Assembly (NCBI GenBank): GCA_016720595.1 | Contig: JADKKI010000029.1 | Span: 62,001 to 126,000 of the forward strand | Source: Myxococcales bacterium | Lineage (GTDB): Bacteria > Myxococcota_A > Polyangia > Haliangiales > Haliangiaceae | Length of the DNA stretch: 64,000 nt | Reading direction: 5' to 3' | Shown here: one piece after another, positions 35,363 to 44,421 of the stretch | Numbering within the stretch: the first letter of the stretch is position 1 | Layout of the letters: each line of letters begins with the position of its first letter | The notes under the pieces: model-generated | Told to the model about the DNA's origin: nothing | Databases searched by the model: none | Seen by the model: the letters and a program-made list of their open reading frames with translations, nothing else | Program-made: the position numbers and the translations under genes

Positions 35363-36474
35363 TTGGTTCCCTTCACCTGGATGCGCGCGACCGTGACGGT
35401 CTGCTTCTCATCGAATAGCCGGTACGGCAGGACGAACTTCTTCTCCTCGGGCTTGCCTTCGCCGAGGACGACGACCACCTCGCCGCGCGCCTCGCTGAAG
35501 TTCGATCGTCCGCGCCCGAAGTAGTTGACCTGCACCACGTACTCGCCCGGGGCCGCCTTGGGAGCGGTGAAGCTCTCGGGGCCGTAGCCGGTGGTGACAT
35601 CGTCGAACAGCGCCTCGCCGAACTTGCCGTTGCGATGCGAGTAGAAGACTTTTTCGCCCGCCGGGTTGGTCACCCACAGATCGACATCTGAGTGATCGGT
35701 GTCCCAGGTCAGGTAGACCTTGATGTCGTTCTCGGTGCCGCCCTTCAGCTGCAGCTCCTTGATCGACTTCGCGAGGTTCCCGGCGTCATCGCTCTTGCCG
35801 GCGGTCTTCGCGACCCGCTCGAGCTGCTGATAGATCTGCGCGAGCCGCTGCTTCGCGGGATAGCGCACGGCCTCTGCGGTCTCGGGATCATCGATGATCG
35901 CCTCGAACCGCGTCCGTGCTTCGTCGACCTGGCCGAGGCGAGCGGCCACATCGGCGAGCTCGAACGCGAGGCGACGATCCTTGGAGCCATTGGCGGCTGC
36001 GGCCTGGAGCCGATCGTAGGCCGCCTTGAGATCACCGGACTGCTTGAGCACGCTCGCGAGAGCGCGGTGTGCGGAGGCATCCTTGGGCAACAGCTCGACG
36101 ACGGCGGAGTAGGCGCGGCGCGCCTTCGGCCGATCACCCAGCTCGGCATACAGGTCGCCGAGCAGGCGCACGACCACGAGGTTATAGGCGTCGACCGCGC
36201 GCCAGTCCTTGGCGGCGGTGAGCGCCTCGTCGAGCTTCTTCGCGCGCTGGAGGCCGCGTACGAGGGCGAAGCGCGCGGCGCGATCCTTCGGATCCTTGGT
36301 CACCGCGGCGCGCAGCACGACCAGCTCGGCCTCGTTGATCTCGGAGCGCGAGCCCGCGGGCTCGGTCTCGGCGGGAGCGAGCGACAGGCGCGATCCCTCG
36401 GCGGCGGTGGCCGGGCGGGAGGCGCTCGCCATGATCAACGCGCTGGTGATCAGCGCTGTTCCACGTGCTTGCAT
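35359..36474 (-). CDS. exported TPR protein with C-terminal DUF2135
   Basis: A 371-aa exported protein. A signal peptide (ALITSALIMASASRPATAA) is followed by TPR-like helices over about 45-220 and a C-terminal DUF2135/YfaP-like domain (DIKVYLTWDTDHSDVDLWVT, NPAGEKVFYSHRNGKFGEA, DDVTTGYGPESFT). DUF2135 proteins often occur near VIT, vWA and alpha-2-macroglobulin-type proteins. ATG 36474 gives the signal peptide. First gene of the TPR-DUF2135 / VIT-vWA / propeller operon. Confidence 0.9.
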   Translation of the reverse strand: MQARGTALITSALIMASASRPATAAEGSRLSLAPAETEPAGSRSEINEAELVVLRAAVTKDPKDRAARFALVRGLQRAKKLDEALTAAKDWRAVDAYNLVVVRLLGDLYAELGDRPKARRAYSAVVELLPKDASAHRALASVLKQSGDLKAAYDRLQAAAANGSKDRRLAFELADVAARLGQVDEARTRFEAIIDDPETAEAVRYPAKQRLAQIYQQLERVAKTAGKSDDAGNLAKSIKELQLKGGTENDIKVYLTWDTDHSDVDLWVTNPAGEKVFYSHRNGKFGEALFDDVTTGYGPESFTAPKAAPGEYVVQVNYFGRGRSNFSEARGEVVVVLGEGKPEEKKFVLPYRLFDEKQTVTVARIQVKGTK

Positions 36475-36512
36475 GTTGGCATCACGAAGTGCAGTCCCGG
36501 TGCCATACAAAA

Positions 36513-36540
36513 GCCCTGCAATCACTTTGGGTTGCAAGGC
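36513..36540. promoter_or_regulatory. inverted repeat upstream of the VIT-vWA operon
   Basis: GCCCTGCAA (36513-36521) and TTGCAAGGC (36532-36540) are complementary except for one position, around a 10-bp spacer. They lie 39 bp upstream of the operon's first start codon in the 134-bp divergent gap with the gene at 36609. Candidate operator; regulator unknown. Confidence 0.4.
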
Positions 36541-36608
36541 CCGTGGCGGAGGCGACACGCTGGTCGTCCCTGGGGGGACACGCTGACGTAACTCGGCTAT
36601 AGCGTCGC

Positions 36609-37634
36609 ATGCCCCTCGCTGGAGAGATGCGGATCGCGGATCACATCGTGGTCGATGGCCGTGCCGGTTTGCTGCACATCGACAAGCGCGAGCGAATCTC
36701 GCTGGTCTCGCGCAGCGGAAACGTCAAGTTGCAGCCGACCACGGAGGTCAAGCGCGCGATCGGAAAGCCGCGCGCGACCGATCTGCTCACGGCGCTCGCC
36801 ACCCCGAAGTCGAACGCCAAGGCGGACGCTGCATTGATCGAGGAGATCGGCTTCGAGCTCGAGCTCTCGACCCGGGTCACCCGCGCGATCATCCGTCGCT
36901 GTGACGGCACGATCGACAAGCCCGAGGGCCCCGACGCGTACACCGACCACGAGTACCTGGGCTCGTTCGTCGTCAAGGACGAGCTCGTGATCGCCGATCG
37001 CGGGCAGATCGGCTCCACCGACAAGGCGCTGGCGATCGCCACGCCCGCGTGGCCGGGACGGTGGCATGCCTTCCTCCGCCACGACCCTGACTTCGTGGAC
37101 ATCACGATCGCGATGTTCGTCATCCACGAGGGCCACCTCGCCGATGCCGTGCTCGACGGCGAGCCGCTCGGAGGGTTCGAAGTCGAGAGCGGCTCCGCGA
37201 TGATCGTCACGGGCCGCGCTCGCGAAGAGGCCGAGCAGTTCAAGGCGGAGCGTGACTGGCAGGAGGGCATCATCGACGAGCTCGGCTGCTATGCCTCCAC
37301 CGCCGACGAGGAGGGCACCTATCAGGTGCGAGCGCAGCTGCGGGATGGCCGCGCCACCGTGGTCCGCGTGGGCCTCCGCGAGGACGAGGACGCGCTGTTC
37401 CGGCAGCCCAAGCCCCCGCAGTCCGCGAAGTACACCGAGGCCCTCGATGCAAAGCTCGGTGCGGCCGGCGTGGAGGGTGCCCAGCCCTATTCGCCGAAGA
37501 CCACGTTCGCGATCGGGGATCGGATCACCCACCCGAAGTTCGGAGATGGGGTGGTGACCAACCTCCTGCCGGACGCGAAGATCGAGATCGACTTCCGCGA
37601 CGGTCCGCGGATGCTCGTGCACGCGCGCGTCTGA
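36609..37634 (+). CDS. hypothetical protein with C-terminal Tudor-like segment
   Basis: 341 aa, cytosolic, not assigned to a family. The N-terminal ~230 residues are mixed alpha/beta with many charged residues. The C-terminus (RITHPKFGDGVVTNLLPDAKIEIDF in two blocks, then PRMLVHARV) matches the short SH3/Tudor-like module seen at the C-terminus of UvrD/PcrA helicases and some stand-alone proteins, where it binds nucleic acid or RNA polymerase. ATG 36609 is the first in-frame start; the Met at residue 7 is directly after GGAGAG, which is too close for a ribosome site. Divergent from the vWA operon. Confidence 0.75.
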   Translation: MPLAGEMRIADHIVVDGRAGLLHIDKRERISLVSRSGNVKLQPTTEVKRAIGKPRATDLLTALATPKSNAKADAALIEEIGFELELSTRVTRAIIRRCDGTIDKPEGPDAYTDHEYLGSFVVKDELVIADRGQIGSTDKALAIATPAWPGRWHAFLRHDPDFVDITIAMFVIHEGHLADAVLDGEPLGGFEVESGSAMIVTGRAREEAEQFKAERDWQEGIIDELGCYASTADEEGTYQVRAQLRDGRATVVRVGLREDEDALFRQPKPPQSAKYTEALDAKLGAAGVEGAQPYSPKTTFAIGDRITHPKFGDGVVTNLLPDAKIEIDFRDGPRMLVHARV

Positions 37635-37646
37635 TATGAGTTGGTG

Positions 37647-38600
37647 ATGCGCAGCGTGATCGTGATCCTGGTGGTGGCAGCGGCGTGCAGCAAGCCGAAG
37701 CCAGATGCCGCGGTCGAGACCTATGCGAACACCGAGATGGCGATCGCGATCGCTCGCGCGCGCGAGGGCTACGCCGCGCTCGGCGACCTCAAGGTCGAGG
37801 ACTACGGCAAGCCTGCGCTGGTCAAGCGGCTGACCCAGGCAGGCCAGGCGCTCCGCGTGGCGCGCGAGGCCGCGAGCAAGATCACCGCGCCCGCGCTGAT
37901 GAGCACGCCGCACTCGGACTTCCTCGTGGCGACCGAGCAGATGAAGAGCGCGGTGGATGATCTGGTCGTCGCCGCGGGCCTCGGGCTCCAGCCGAAGTTC
38001 GCCGCGGCACACGCGAAGCTGATGGAGGCCGTGCCCTCCTGGTTCAGCTGGGAGGAGCGGTTCAACCGCCAGCTCCAGGAGGCCCACGTCACGTTCGTGC
38101 CGGCCGCCAACGTGCCGCCGCTGCCCGAAGCGCCGATCGCCGCGCCGATCGCGGCACCGCCGAAGCCCGACGAGGTCGCGGCCCCGGCGCCTCCCTGCAA
38201 GGCGGGCACGGAGGTCAAGAAGGGCGAGCGGCTCGTCGCGTGCGAGCTCGAGACCGGGACGACCTACGCCGAGCTGATCTGCGGCCCCGGGAAGGCGACG
38301 TTCGACGAGGCCGACGGCCAGATCATCAGCTGCATCACGGACAGCATGTTTGCCCTGCCCTACGAGACCCCGGTCGCCCGCGAGAACATCGTGACCTGTG
38401 GCCCGGGGCTCGTGACCCGGAACAAGACCGGCGGGTTCGCCTCGTGCACCACGTTCGGCGCGGTGATGGTCGGTCAGACCGAGATCGCGCGGAAGTCGCT
38501 GGTCACGATCGGCGACAAGCTCGCGGTGACCTCGGCGACCGCCCCCGATGGCACCCGGCGCTGCTTCGACGCCGCCGGCAAGCTGATTCCCTGCACCTGA
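37647..38600 (+). CDS. lipoprotein of unknown function
   Basis: A 317-aa predicted lipoprotein: the short signal peptide ends VVAAACSKPKPDA with Cys14. Residues 15-150 are helical; a Pro/Ala linker (APIAAPIAAPPKPDE) leads to a C-terminal ~120-residue domain with regularly spaced Cys (CKAGTEVKKGERLVACELE, ELICGPGKATFDEADGQIISC). These look like short repeated beta units of a 'MORN-like' kind, but I am not certain. ATG 37647 is the best of three consecutive in-frame starts. It begins 12 bp after the preceding stop. Confidence 0.75.
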   Translation: MRSVIVILVVAAACSKPKPDAAVETYANTEMAIAIARAREGYAALGDLKVEDYGKPALVKRLTQAGQALRVAREAASKITAPALMSTPHSDFLVATEQMKSAVDDLVVAAGLGLQPKFAAAHAKLMEAVPSWFSWEERFNRQLQEAHVTFVPAANVPPLPEAPIAAPIAAPPKPDEVAAPAPPCKAGTEVKKGERLVACELETGTTYAELICGPGKATFDEADGQIISCITDSMFALPYETPVARENIVTCGPGLVTRNKTGGFASCTTFGAVMVGQTEIARKSLVTIGDKLAVTSATAPDGTRRCFDAAGKLIPCT

Positions 38601-38613
38601 CCGGAGCGCCGGG

Positions 38614-39135
38614 ATGACTGCCTCGAGCGTCACGCTCCCGGCCACAGCGGCCCTCGCGATCGTCTTGATCGTCACGCTCCTGGCGCGCGCGATGGTCCGC
38701 CGCCCCGGCCTCGCGCGGCTGCGCGCGCTGTTTCCTTCGTGGCGGTTCTTCGATCGCGCGACGGTCTCGCCCCAGCTGCTCGTCCGCTCCGCGGTGGCGG
38801 ACGCTCCGCTCGGTCCGTGGGCGACCATCGACGTGGGTCCTCGCCCGCTGGGCACCTGGGCGTTCGCACCGCGAGCGAACCTCGTGCTCGCCTACCACAA
38901 CGCGATCGAGCACCTGGTGCAGGAGCTCGGCGAGCTCGAGCTCGAGGCGGCTCCCGAAGGAGGCGGCGACGGGATCGAGACCGACCCGCGCGTGACCGGC
39001 CTCGTCTCCTACGAGCTCGTGGACAGGATCGCGCGCGCGCATCTGCCCGCGGGCGCGCGCGCCCAGTGGAAGATCGTGATCCCGGAGGCCACGGGGCCGT
39101 GCGACTACCTCGTCTCCCCCGAGATCTCCACATGA
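38614..39135 (+). CDS. membrane-anchored hypothetical protein
   Basis: 173 aa with one N-terminal TM segment (ALAIVLIVTLLARAMV) and a soluble remainder with no recognised family. The stop overlaps the start of the next, HTTM-like gene by 4 bp (ATGA), so the two products are probably partners. It starts 13 bp after the lipoprotein gene, suggesting a three- or four-gene operon from 36609 or 37647 through 39905. Confidence 0.75.
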   Translation: MTASSVTLPATAALAIVLIVTLLARAMVRRPGLARLRALFPSWRFFDRATVSPQLLVRSAVADAPLGPWATIDVGPRPLGTWAFAPRANLVLAYHNAIEHLVQELGELELEAAPEGGGDGIETDPRVTGLVSYELVDRIARAHLPAGARAQWKIVIPEATGPCDYLVSPEIST

Positions 39136-39905
39136 CCGCGATCGATGGGATGGCCGGGCTCGCGGCGCTGGCCACGACGATCGCCGCACTCGAGCTGATC
39201 TGGGTCCGCGGCGCACTGTCGGACCGGGGCGTGTTCGCGTGGCCGGTCCTGCGGCGCGAGCTGGCCACCGCGCCGCGCGTGATCCGCGGGCTCGCCGATG
39301 CGACGTTCTCGTATCGCGGGACGCTGGCGCTCCTCGCGCTCCAGCTCGCCGGTGGGCTCGCCCTCCCGTGGCTTCAGCACCCCGCTCCCGCGTGGATCGC
39401 GTTCGGCACCACCCTCCTCGTCGCGATCCGGTTTCGCGGCAGCTACAACGGGGGCAGCGACGCGATGCTCCTCATCGTCTTGCTCGCGCTCGGCCTCGCG
39501 CGCACCGCGCCCGGCACCGACGTCGCCGCCGCCGGCCTCGCCTATGCCGCGGCGCAGCTCGTCCTCTCGTACGTCATCGCCGGGATCGCGAAGCTCGGCG
39601 ATCCCGCGTGGCGCGATGGGAGCGCGCTCGCGATCCTCACGAACCTCCCGCACTATCGCGTCCCCGTGCGCATGCGCCGGCTCGCCGCCCGGCCGATGCT
39701 CGTGCGCGTGCTGGCGTGGGCGATGCTCGCGTTCGAGTGCACCTTCCCCGTCGCGCTCGTCCACCCGACGGTGTGCGTGATCTATCTCTCGATCGGGGCG
39801 ATGTTCCATCTCGCCAACGCGCTGGCGTTCGGCCTCGATCGCTTCCTGTGGACGTGGCTCGCCGCGTACCCCGCGCTGATCTACTGGGTCGAGCGCCGCG
39901 CCTGA
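39132..39905 (+). CDS. HTTM-like polytopic membrane protein
   Basis: 257 aa with about six TM helices. YVIAGIAKLGDPAWRDGSALA resembles the conserved segment of HTTM proteins, the membrane domain related to vitamin-K-dependent gamma-carboxylase, which typically reads 'aGl-KL--W--G-A'. The catalytic part of true gamma-carboxylases is absent. Function in bacteria is largely unknown. ATG 39132 overlaps the preceding stop. Confidence 0.75.
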   Translation: MTAIDGMAGLAALATTIAALELIWVRGALSDRGVFAWPVLRRELATAPRVIRGLADATFSYRGTLALLALQLAGGLALPWLQHPAPAWIAFGTTLLVAIRFRGSYNGGSDAMLLIVLLALGLARTAPGTDVAAAGLAYAAAQLVLSYVIAGIAKLGDPAWRDGSALAILTNLPHYRVPVRMRRLAARPMLVRVLAWAMLAFECTFPVALVHPTVCVIYLSIGAMFHLANALAFGLDRFLWTWLAAYPALIYWVERRA

Positions 39906-39971
39906 GCCCGACGAGCGCAGGCGCACACCAGGTGCACGCGCGGTGGACAGCGGCTTGCACTGCTGGTGGTC

Positions 39972-40115
39972 ATGATGACCATCCTGATCGTTGTCCTCCT
40001 GATCGCACTCCTCGGTGGCGGCCTCGGCTTCAGCCGGTTCGGCGCCCTCGGGATGTCGCCCGCCGCGATCATCGTGCTGATCCTGATCGTGATGGCGCTC
40101 AGCGGCCGGCTGTAG
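39972..40115 (+). CDS. DUF3309-like small membrane protein
   Basis: A 47-aa, almost wholly hydrophobic peptide: MMTILIVVLLIALLGGG, a short loop with GFSRFGALGMSP, then AAIIVLILIVMALSGRL. Size and two-helix layout match DUF3309. Either of two adjacent ATG codons may be the start. It sits in the gap after the HTTM-like gene and converges with the ferritin-like gene 3 bp away. Function unknown. Confidence 0.65.
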   Translation: MMTILIVVLLIALLGGGLGFSRFGALGMSPAAIIVLILIVMALSGRL

Positions 40116-40118
40116 CGC

Positions 40119-40772
40119 TCAGCAGCCGGGGAAGCAGGCCGTGCCGAGCTTGGTCGCCGCCTGAGCCCGACCGACCGTCGCGATCTCGAGGACCCGAGCC
40201 ACCGTGGTCCGGGCCGCGGCCTGGAGCTCGGGCGTGGTGGCGTACTTCGCGAGCAGCTTCTGCCCGAGCCGCTGATGCGCCTGCTCGTCGGGCTGGATGT
40301 ACTCGCGGTAGATCCGCACGGTCTCGTCATCGCCCTTCGCGGCGCAGTACGCCATGAAGTTCTCGTTGACGCCGTAGGCGATCGACTCGAGCGTGAACAG
40401 CCCGGCCGCGATCCGCTCGACCGTCGTCGGCAAGGCCTTCATGTACGCGAACAGCGGGTTGTCCGCGGGAGCCGCGAAGGCGGAGAGATCGAACCCGAGG
40501 GCGGTGAGCCGATCGGCGACGAGCTGGAAGTGATTCGCCTCGTCGCCCGCCTGGCGCGCGAACGCGATCTTCACGTCGACCTCGCGCGTCGAGGGGATCC
40601 ACACCGCGGCCAGCTCGCTCACGCTGATCTCGTTGGCCAGCGCCACCTGGAGCAGCTGCTTGGGCTCGGTGCTCGACGGTGTGGCGAGCGCGGTCTGCCC
40701 CGCGCCGAGGATCGGCCCCAGCCGCTCCGCCTTGAACGCCTCGAGCTCCCGGACGAACGTGGTCGGATCCAT
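40119..40772 (-). CDS. ferritin-like-fold protein
   Basis: 217 aa, all-helical. Carboxylate/His pairs suited to a di-iron ferritin-like bundle recur: ANEISVSELAA (E), AGDEANHFQLV (E-x2-H), TLESIAYGVNE, and QPDEQAHQRLG (E-x2-H). The spacing is typical of four-helix di-iron proteins with two ExxH motifs. No signal peptide; the protein ends with CFPGC. The substrate is unknown. Divergent from the thiolase gene with 23 bp between starts, so regulation could be shared. Confidence 0.75.
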   Translation of the reverse strand: MDPTTFVRELEAFKAERLGPILGAGQTALATPSSTEPKQLLQVALANEISVSELAAVWIPSTREVDVKIAFARQAGDEANHFQLVADRLTALGFDLSAFAAPADNPLFAYMKALPTTVERIAAGLFTLESIAYGVNENFMAYCAAKGDDETVRIYREYIQPDEQAHQRLGQKLLAKYATTPELQAAARTTVARVLEIATVGRAQAATKLGTACFPGC

Positions 40773-40795
40773 CGGGACATGGGTATCATGTGCCC

Positions 40796-42025
40796 ATGGC
40801 TCCTGGTGTGTTCGTGCTCGGCGGTGCCCAGACCGACTTCGCCCGTCACCTCGCCCGGGAGGGCACGGGGCTCGATCTCGTCGTCGGTGAGATCGTCGAT
40901 CGCACCCTCGAGGCGGCCAAGCTCGACGTCCGCGCGATCGAGGCGATCCATGTCGGCAATGCGTTCGGCGAGCTGTTCACGGGTCAGGCGCAGCTCGGCG
41001 CGATGCCGGCGACGGCGCGTCCCGCCCTGTGGGGCCTGCCCGCGAGCCGGCACGAGGCGGCGTGCGCGTCGGGCAGCGTCGCGGTGCTGGCGGCGATGGC
41101 CGAGATCGAGGCCGGTCGGTACGAGTGCATCCTCGTCCTCGGCGTCGAGCAGGAGCGCAACGTGCCCGGCGAGATCGCGGCGAGGCATCTCGGTGCGGCG
41201 GCGTGGATCGGGCACGAGGGCGAGACCGCCCGCTACCTGTGGCCTCACATGTTCTCGCGGATCGGCGATGCCTACGAAGAACGCTGGGGCCTGCGCGCCG
41301 AGCACCTCACCGCGATCGCGAAGAAGAACCTCGGCAACGCGCGGGACAATCCGCTCGCCCAGACGCGCGAATGGACCTGGAACGCCGGCACGTTCGCCGA
41401 TGCCACCGCGAATCCACCCGTCGAGGGTCGGCTCCGCCGCTACGACTGCGCGCAGGTGACCGACGGCGCCGCCGGCGTGGTGCTCGCCTCGGCCCGGTTC
41501 GCCGAGGCCCATGCACGGCAGACCGGGATCCGGGCCGCGCGGATCAGCGGCTGGGGCCATCGCACCGCCGCACTCGGGCTGGCCGCCAAGCTCGCGCGGG
41601 CCACGGATCCCGCGCAGCCCTTGCTCCCCCACCTGCGCCAGACCGTGGACGATGCGCTGCGACGCGCCGAGGTTCCCGGTGTGCTCGCGCTGGATGGCGT
41701 CGAGGTCCACGATTGCTTCACGGTGACCGAGTACCTCGCGATCGATCACCTCGGGATCACCGCGCCCGGGGATGCCTGGAAGACGATCGAGGCGGGCATG
41801 CACGAGCGCACCGGCGAGCTCCCGATCAATCCCAGCGGTGGACTGATCGGAGGTGGCCATCCGGTCGGCGCCACCGGGGTGCGCATGCTCGTGGACGCCG
41901 CGCATCAGGTCACCGGCACCGCGGGCGCGACTCAGGTCGAGGGCGCGCAGACGTTCGGCCTTCTGAACATCGGCGGCAGCGGCACCACCGCCGTGTGCCT
42001 GGTCGTGCAAGGTTCCTCGGTATGA
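40796..42025 (+). CDS. thiolase-family acyltransferase (SCP-x type)
   Basis: A 409-aa thiolase-fold enzyme that cleaves or makes 3-oxoacyl-CoA. The nucleophilic Cys90 is in EAACASGSVAV, HDCFTVTEY supplies the second conserved Cys/His of the SCP-x branch (in place of NEAFA), and GGHPVGATGVRM is the C-terminal active-site loop. This branch often acts on steroid or branched side chains. ATG 40796 follows a GTG two codons upstream. The stop overlaps the carotenoid-oxygenase start by 4 bp, an uncommon pairing. Confidence 0.92.
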   Translation: MAPGVFVLGGAQTDFARHLAREGTGLDLVVGEIVDRTLEAAKLDVRAIEAIHVGNAFGELFTGQAQLGAMPATARPALWGLPASRHEAACASGSVAVLAAMAEIEAGRYECILVLGVEQERNVPGEIAARHLGAAAWIGHEGETARYLWPHMFSRIGDAYEERWGLRAEHLTAIAKKNLGNARDNPLAQTREWTWNAGTFADATANPPVEGRLRRYDCAQVTDGAAGVVLASARFAEAHARQTGIRAARISGWGHRTAALGLAAKLARATDPAQPLLPHLRQTVDDALRRAEVPGVLALDGVEVHDCFTVTEYLAIDHLGITAPGDAWKTIEAGMHERTGELPINPSGGLIGGGHPVGATGVRMLVDAAHQVTGTAGATQVEGAQTFGLLNIGGSGTTAVCLVVQGSSV

Positions 42026-43473
42026 GTGCGCGCGTCGTCCATCGCTACGCAAACCAGCTGCCTGCCGACGACGATCACCCCTATCGCACCGGCGCGTGGC
42101 GCCCGAACCTCGTCGAATACGATGCCGATGTCCTCGAGCTCGTCGAGGGCAAGCTCCCCGCCGACCTCGCGGGCGTGTACCTGCGCAACACCGAGAACCC
42201 GCTGTTGCCCTCGATCGGGCGCTACCACCCGTTCGACGGTGACGGCATGCTGCACGCGATCACGTTCGCCGGCGGCACGGCGAGCTACCGCAACCGGATG
42301 GTCAAGACCTCCGGTCTCGCCGCCGAGCTCGCTGCGGGCGCGCCCCTGTGGGCCGGGATCATCGAGCCGCCGGCGAAGTCGCTCCGCGAGGGCTTCGGCG
42401 CGCGAGGCAAGATGAAGGACGCCTCCAGCACGGACGTCGTGGTTCATGCGGGCCGCGCGCTGACCAGCTTCTATCAGTGCGGCGAGCTGTACGCGCACGA
42501 TCCGCGCACGCTCGAGAGCCAGGGCGCCTTGCCGTGGACGGCGGGGTTCGGCGGCTTCGGCGTGTCCGCGCATCCCAAGCTCGACGAGACCACGGGCGAG
42601 CTGCTGGTGTTCGGCTATGGCACGAAGGCGCCGTACTTCCAGCTCGGCGTGCTCGACGCGCGCGGCGAGCTCGTCCACCAGCAAGCGGTGCCCCTGCCCG
42701 GCGCGCGGCTGCCGCACGACCTGGCCTTCACCGAGCACTATGCGATCGTCGGAGACTTCCCGCTGTTCTGGGATCCCGAGCTGCTCGCGCAGGGCGTGCA
42801 TCGCCCGCGCTGGTACCCGCAGCTCCCCACCCGGTTCGGCGTGGTCCCGCGCAAGGGCGGCGAGATCCGCTGGTTCGAGGCAGCGCCGACCTATGTCCTC
42901 CACTTCATCAACGCCTACGAGGACGGCGAGACCATCGTCGTCGACGGGTACTTCCAGAGCGATCCGATGTCACGGCCCGATCCGGCCGATGGTCCGTGGG
43001 CGGGGCTCAAGAAGATGGTCGACGTGCACTCGATGCAGGCACGCCCGCATCGCTGGCGGCTCGATCTCGCCACCGGCAAGGTGTCGGAGGAGCGGCTGTT
43101 CGAGCAGATCTCGGAGTTCCCATCGATCAACGGCCGCGTCGGTGGCCGGCGTCACCGCTATGCGTGGACGATGACGGCGAAGCCGGGCTGGTTCCTGTTC
43201 GATGGCCTGTGCCGTCTCGATCTCGAGACCGGCGCGACCCAGCGGTTCGCCTATCCCGACGGCGTGTTCGCCAGCGAGAGCCCGATGGCCCCGCGGCCGA
43301 ACGCTCGTGCTGAGGACGATGGCTACGTGGTCACGTTCACCACCGACACCGTCCGCGATCTCTCCGAGTGCCACGTGTTCGACGCCGCCCACATCGATGC
43401 AGGACCTGTCGCCAAGCTGCGCCTGCCCGAGCGGATCTCGAGCGGCACGCACGCGTGCTGGACCGCGGCCTGA
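42022..43473 (+). CDS. carotenoid cleavage oxygenase (RPE65/CCO family)
   Basis: A 483-aa non-haem iron oxygenase with a seven-blade propeller fold, which cleaves C=C bonds in carotenoids, apocarotenoids or stilbenes. The N-terminus GVYLRNTENPLLP followed by HPFDGDGMLHAI is the family signature. The four iron-binding His are identifiable: SAHPKLD, LPHDLAFTEHY, YVLHFINAYED and the terminal SGTHACW. Length is typical. Translationally coupled to the SCP-x thiolase, so the product may be activated and shortened as a CoA ester; this is inference. Confidence 0.94.
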   Translation: MSARVVHRYANQLPADDDHPYRTGAWRPNLVEYDADVLELVEGKLPADLAGVYLRNTENPLLPSIGRYHPFDGDGMLHAITFAGGTASYRNRMVKTSGLAAELAAGAPLWAGIIEPPAKSLREGFGARGKMKDASSTDVVVHAGRALTSFYQCGELYAHDPRTLESQGALPWTAGFGGFGVSAHPKLDETTGELLVFGYGTKAPYFQLGVLDARGELVHQQAVPLPGARLPHDLAFTEHYAIVGDFPLFWDPELLAQGVHRPRWYPQLPTRFGVVPRKGGEIRWFEAAPTYVLHFINAYEDGETIVVDGYFQSDPMSRPDPADGPWAGLKKMVDVHSMQARPHRWRLDLATGKVSEERLFEQISEFPSINGRVGGRRHRYAWTMTAKPGWFLFDGLCRLDLETGATQRFAYPDGVFASESPMAPRPNARAEDDGYVVTFTTDTVRDLSECHVFDAAHIDAGPVAKLRLPERISSGTHACWTAA

Positions 43474-43527
43474 CGGCACGGTGTTCGGGCCCGCACGCCC
43501 CGGCGCGGCGTGCGAGACTGGAGAGAG

Positions 43528-44421
43528 ATGTCCTCGGGCGCGAATCCGTTCCTCGTCGGCAAGCACCGGCCGATCGTGGTGGGTCACCGAGGCGTCCCGA
43601 AGCTGCACCAGGAGAACACCGTCGCCGGCTTTCGTCGGGCCGTGGAGCTCGGCCTGCCGGCGATCGAGCTCGACGTCCGGCTCACGCGCGATCGCAAGGC
43701 GGTCGTCCTCCACGATCACAACCTGCGGCGCCTGACCGGTAGCGGCTTCGACGTCGACGATCTGACCTGGGATCAGATCTCGCGCCTGCGCATCCGCCGC
43801 GAGCTCCCGATGGGGACCGACCCGGGCGGCAAGGAGGTGGTCATCCGCTACGAGCGCGAGGAGCGGATCCCGCTGCTCGCCGAGGTCCTCGCCGAGGTGG
43901 CCGCGCGGGTCGTGATCAACGTCGAGCTCAAGCTCGATCTCGCGCGGCTGTGGGCCACGGAGATCGGCGCGATCACCGCGCAGGTGATCGCCGACGCTCG
44001 CGTGGAGCACCGCGTGATCGTCACGTCGTTCGATCCGCGGAAGCTCGCGGCCGCCGTGCGCAAGGAGTCCCGGCTCGCCGTGGGGTTCTGCTTCGACGAC
44101 ACGATGCTGAACTTCGCCAGCCCGTTCGGGAACCCGCGACGGATGCTGGGCCGCATCCTCGAGACCAACTTCGTCAACTGGCTGCTCGGCACCCGGCTGG
44201 TGGGAGCGGAGCACACGCTGATCGGCCACCGAACGGTCGAGCGACTGCACGCCGCCGGGGTCGCGATCGGGACCCACACGCTGTTCCCGATGGGCTCCAC
44301 CACGGGCAAGCCGGTGGATCCGAGCGCGATGACCGAGGCCGAGGTGTTTCGCCTCGTCGAGCTCGGGGTCGATTGGATCGAGAGCGATGATCCCGAGCGG
44401 CTCCAGGCGCTGATCGGGTAG
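43528..44421 (+). CDS. glycerophosphodiester phosphodiesterase
   Basis: A 297-aa GDPD TIM-barrel enzyme hydrolysing glycerophosphodiesters to glycerol-3-phosphate and an alcohol. The catalytic and metal residues are clear: GHRGVPKLHQENT (H, R, E), AIELDVRLTRD (E, D) and VVLHDHNL (H). The C-terminal GVDWIESDDPERL is also typical. No signal peptide, so cytosolic. ATG 43528 is preceded by GGAG; GTG 43510 would add six residues. Converges with the next gene with no space between stops. Confidence 0.95.
   Translation: MSSGANPFLVGKHRPIVVGHRGVPKLHQENTVAGFRRAVELGLPAIELDVRLTRDRKAVVLHDHNLRRLTGSGFDVDDLTWDQISRLRIRRELPMGTDPGGKEVVIRYEREERIPLLAEVLAEVAARVVINVELKLDLARLWATEIGAITAQVIADARVEHRVIVTSFDPRKLAAAVRKESRLAVGFCFDDTMLNFASPFGNPRRMLGRILETNFVNWLLGTRLVGAEHTLIGHRTVERLHAAGVAIGTHTLFPMGSTTGKPVDPSAMTEAEVFRLVELGVDWIESDDPERLQALIG

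Noticed and set aside
36597..38855. A 750-codon minus-strand open frame across three plus-strand genes
   Set aside because: Its composition (Arg, Gly, His-rich) and lack of motifs mark it as a shadow of the plus-strand genes, one of which has a clear lipoprotein signal.
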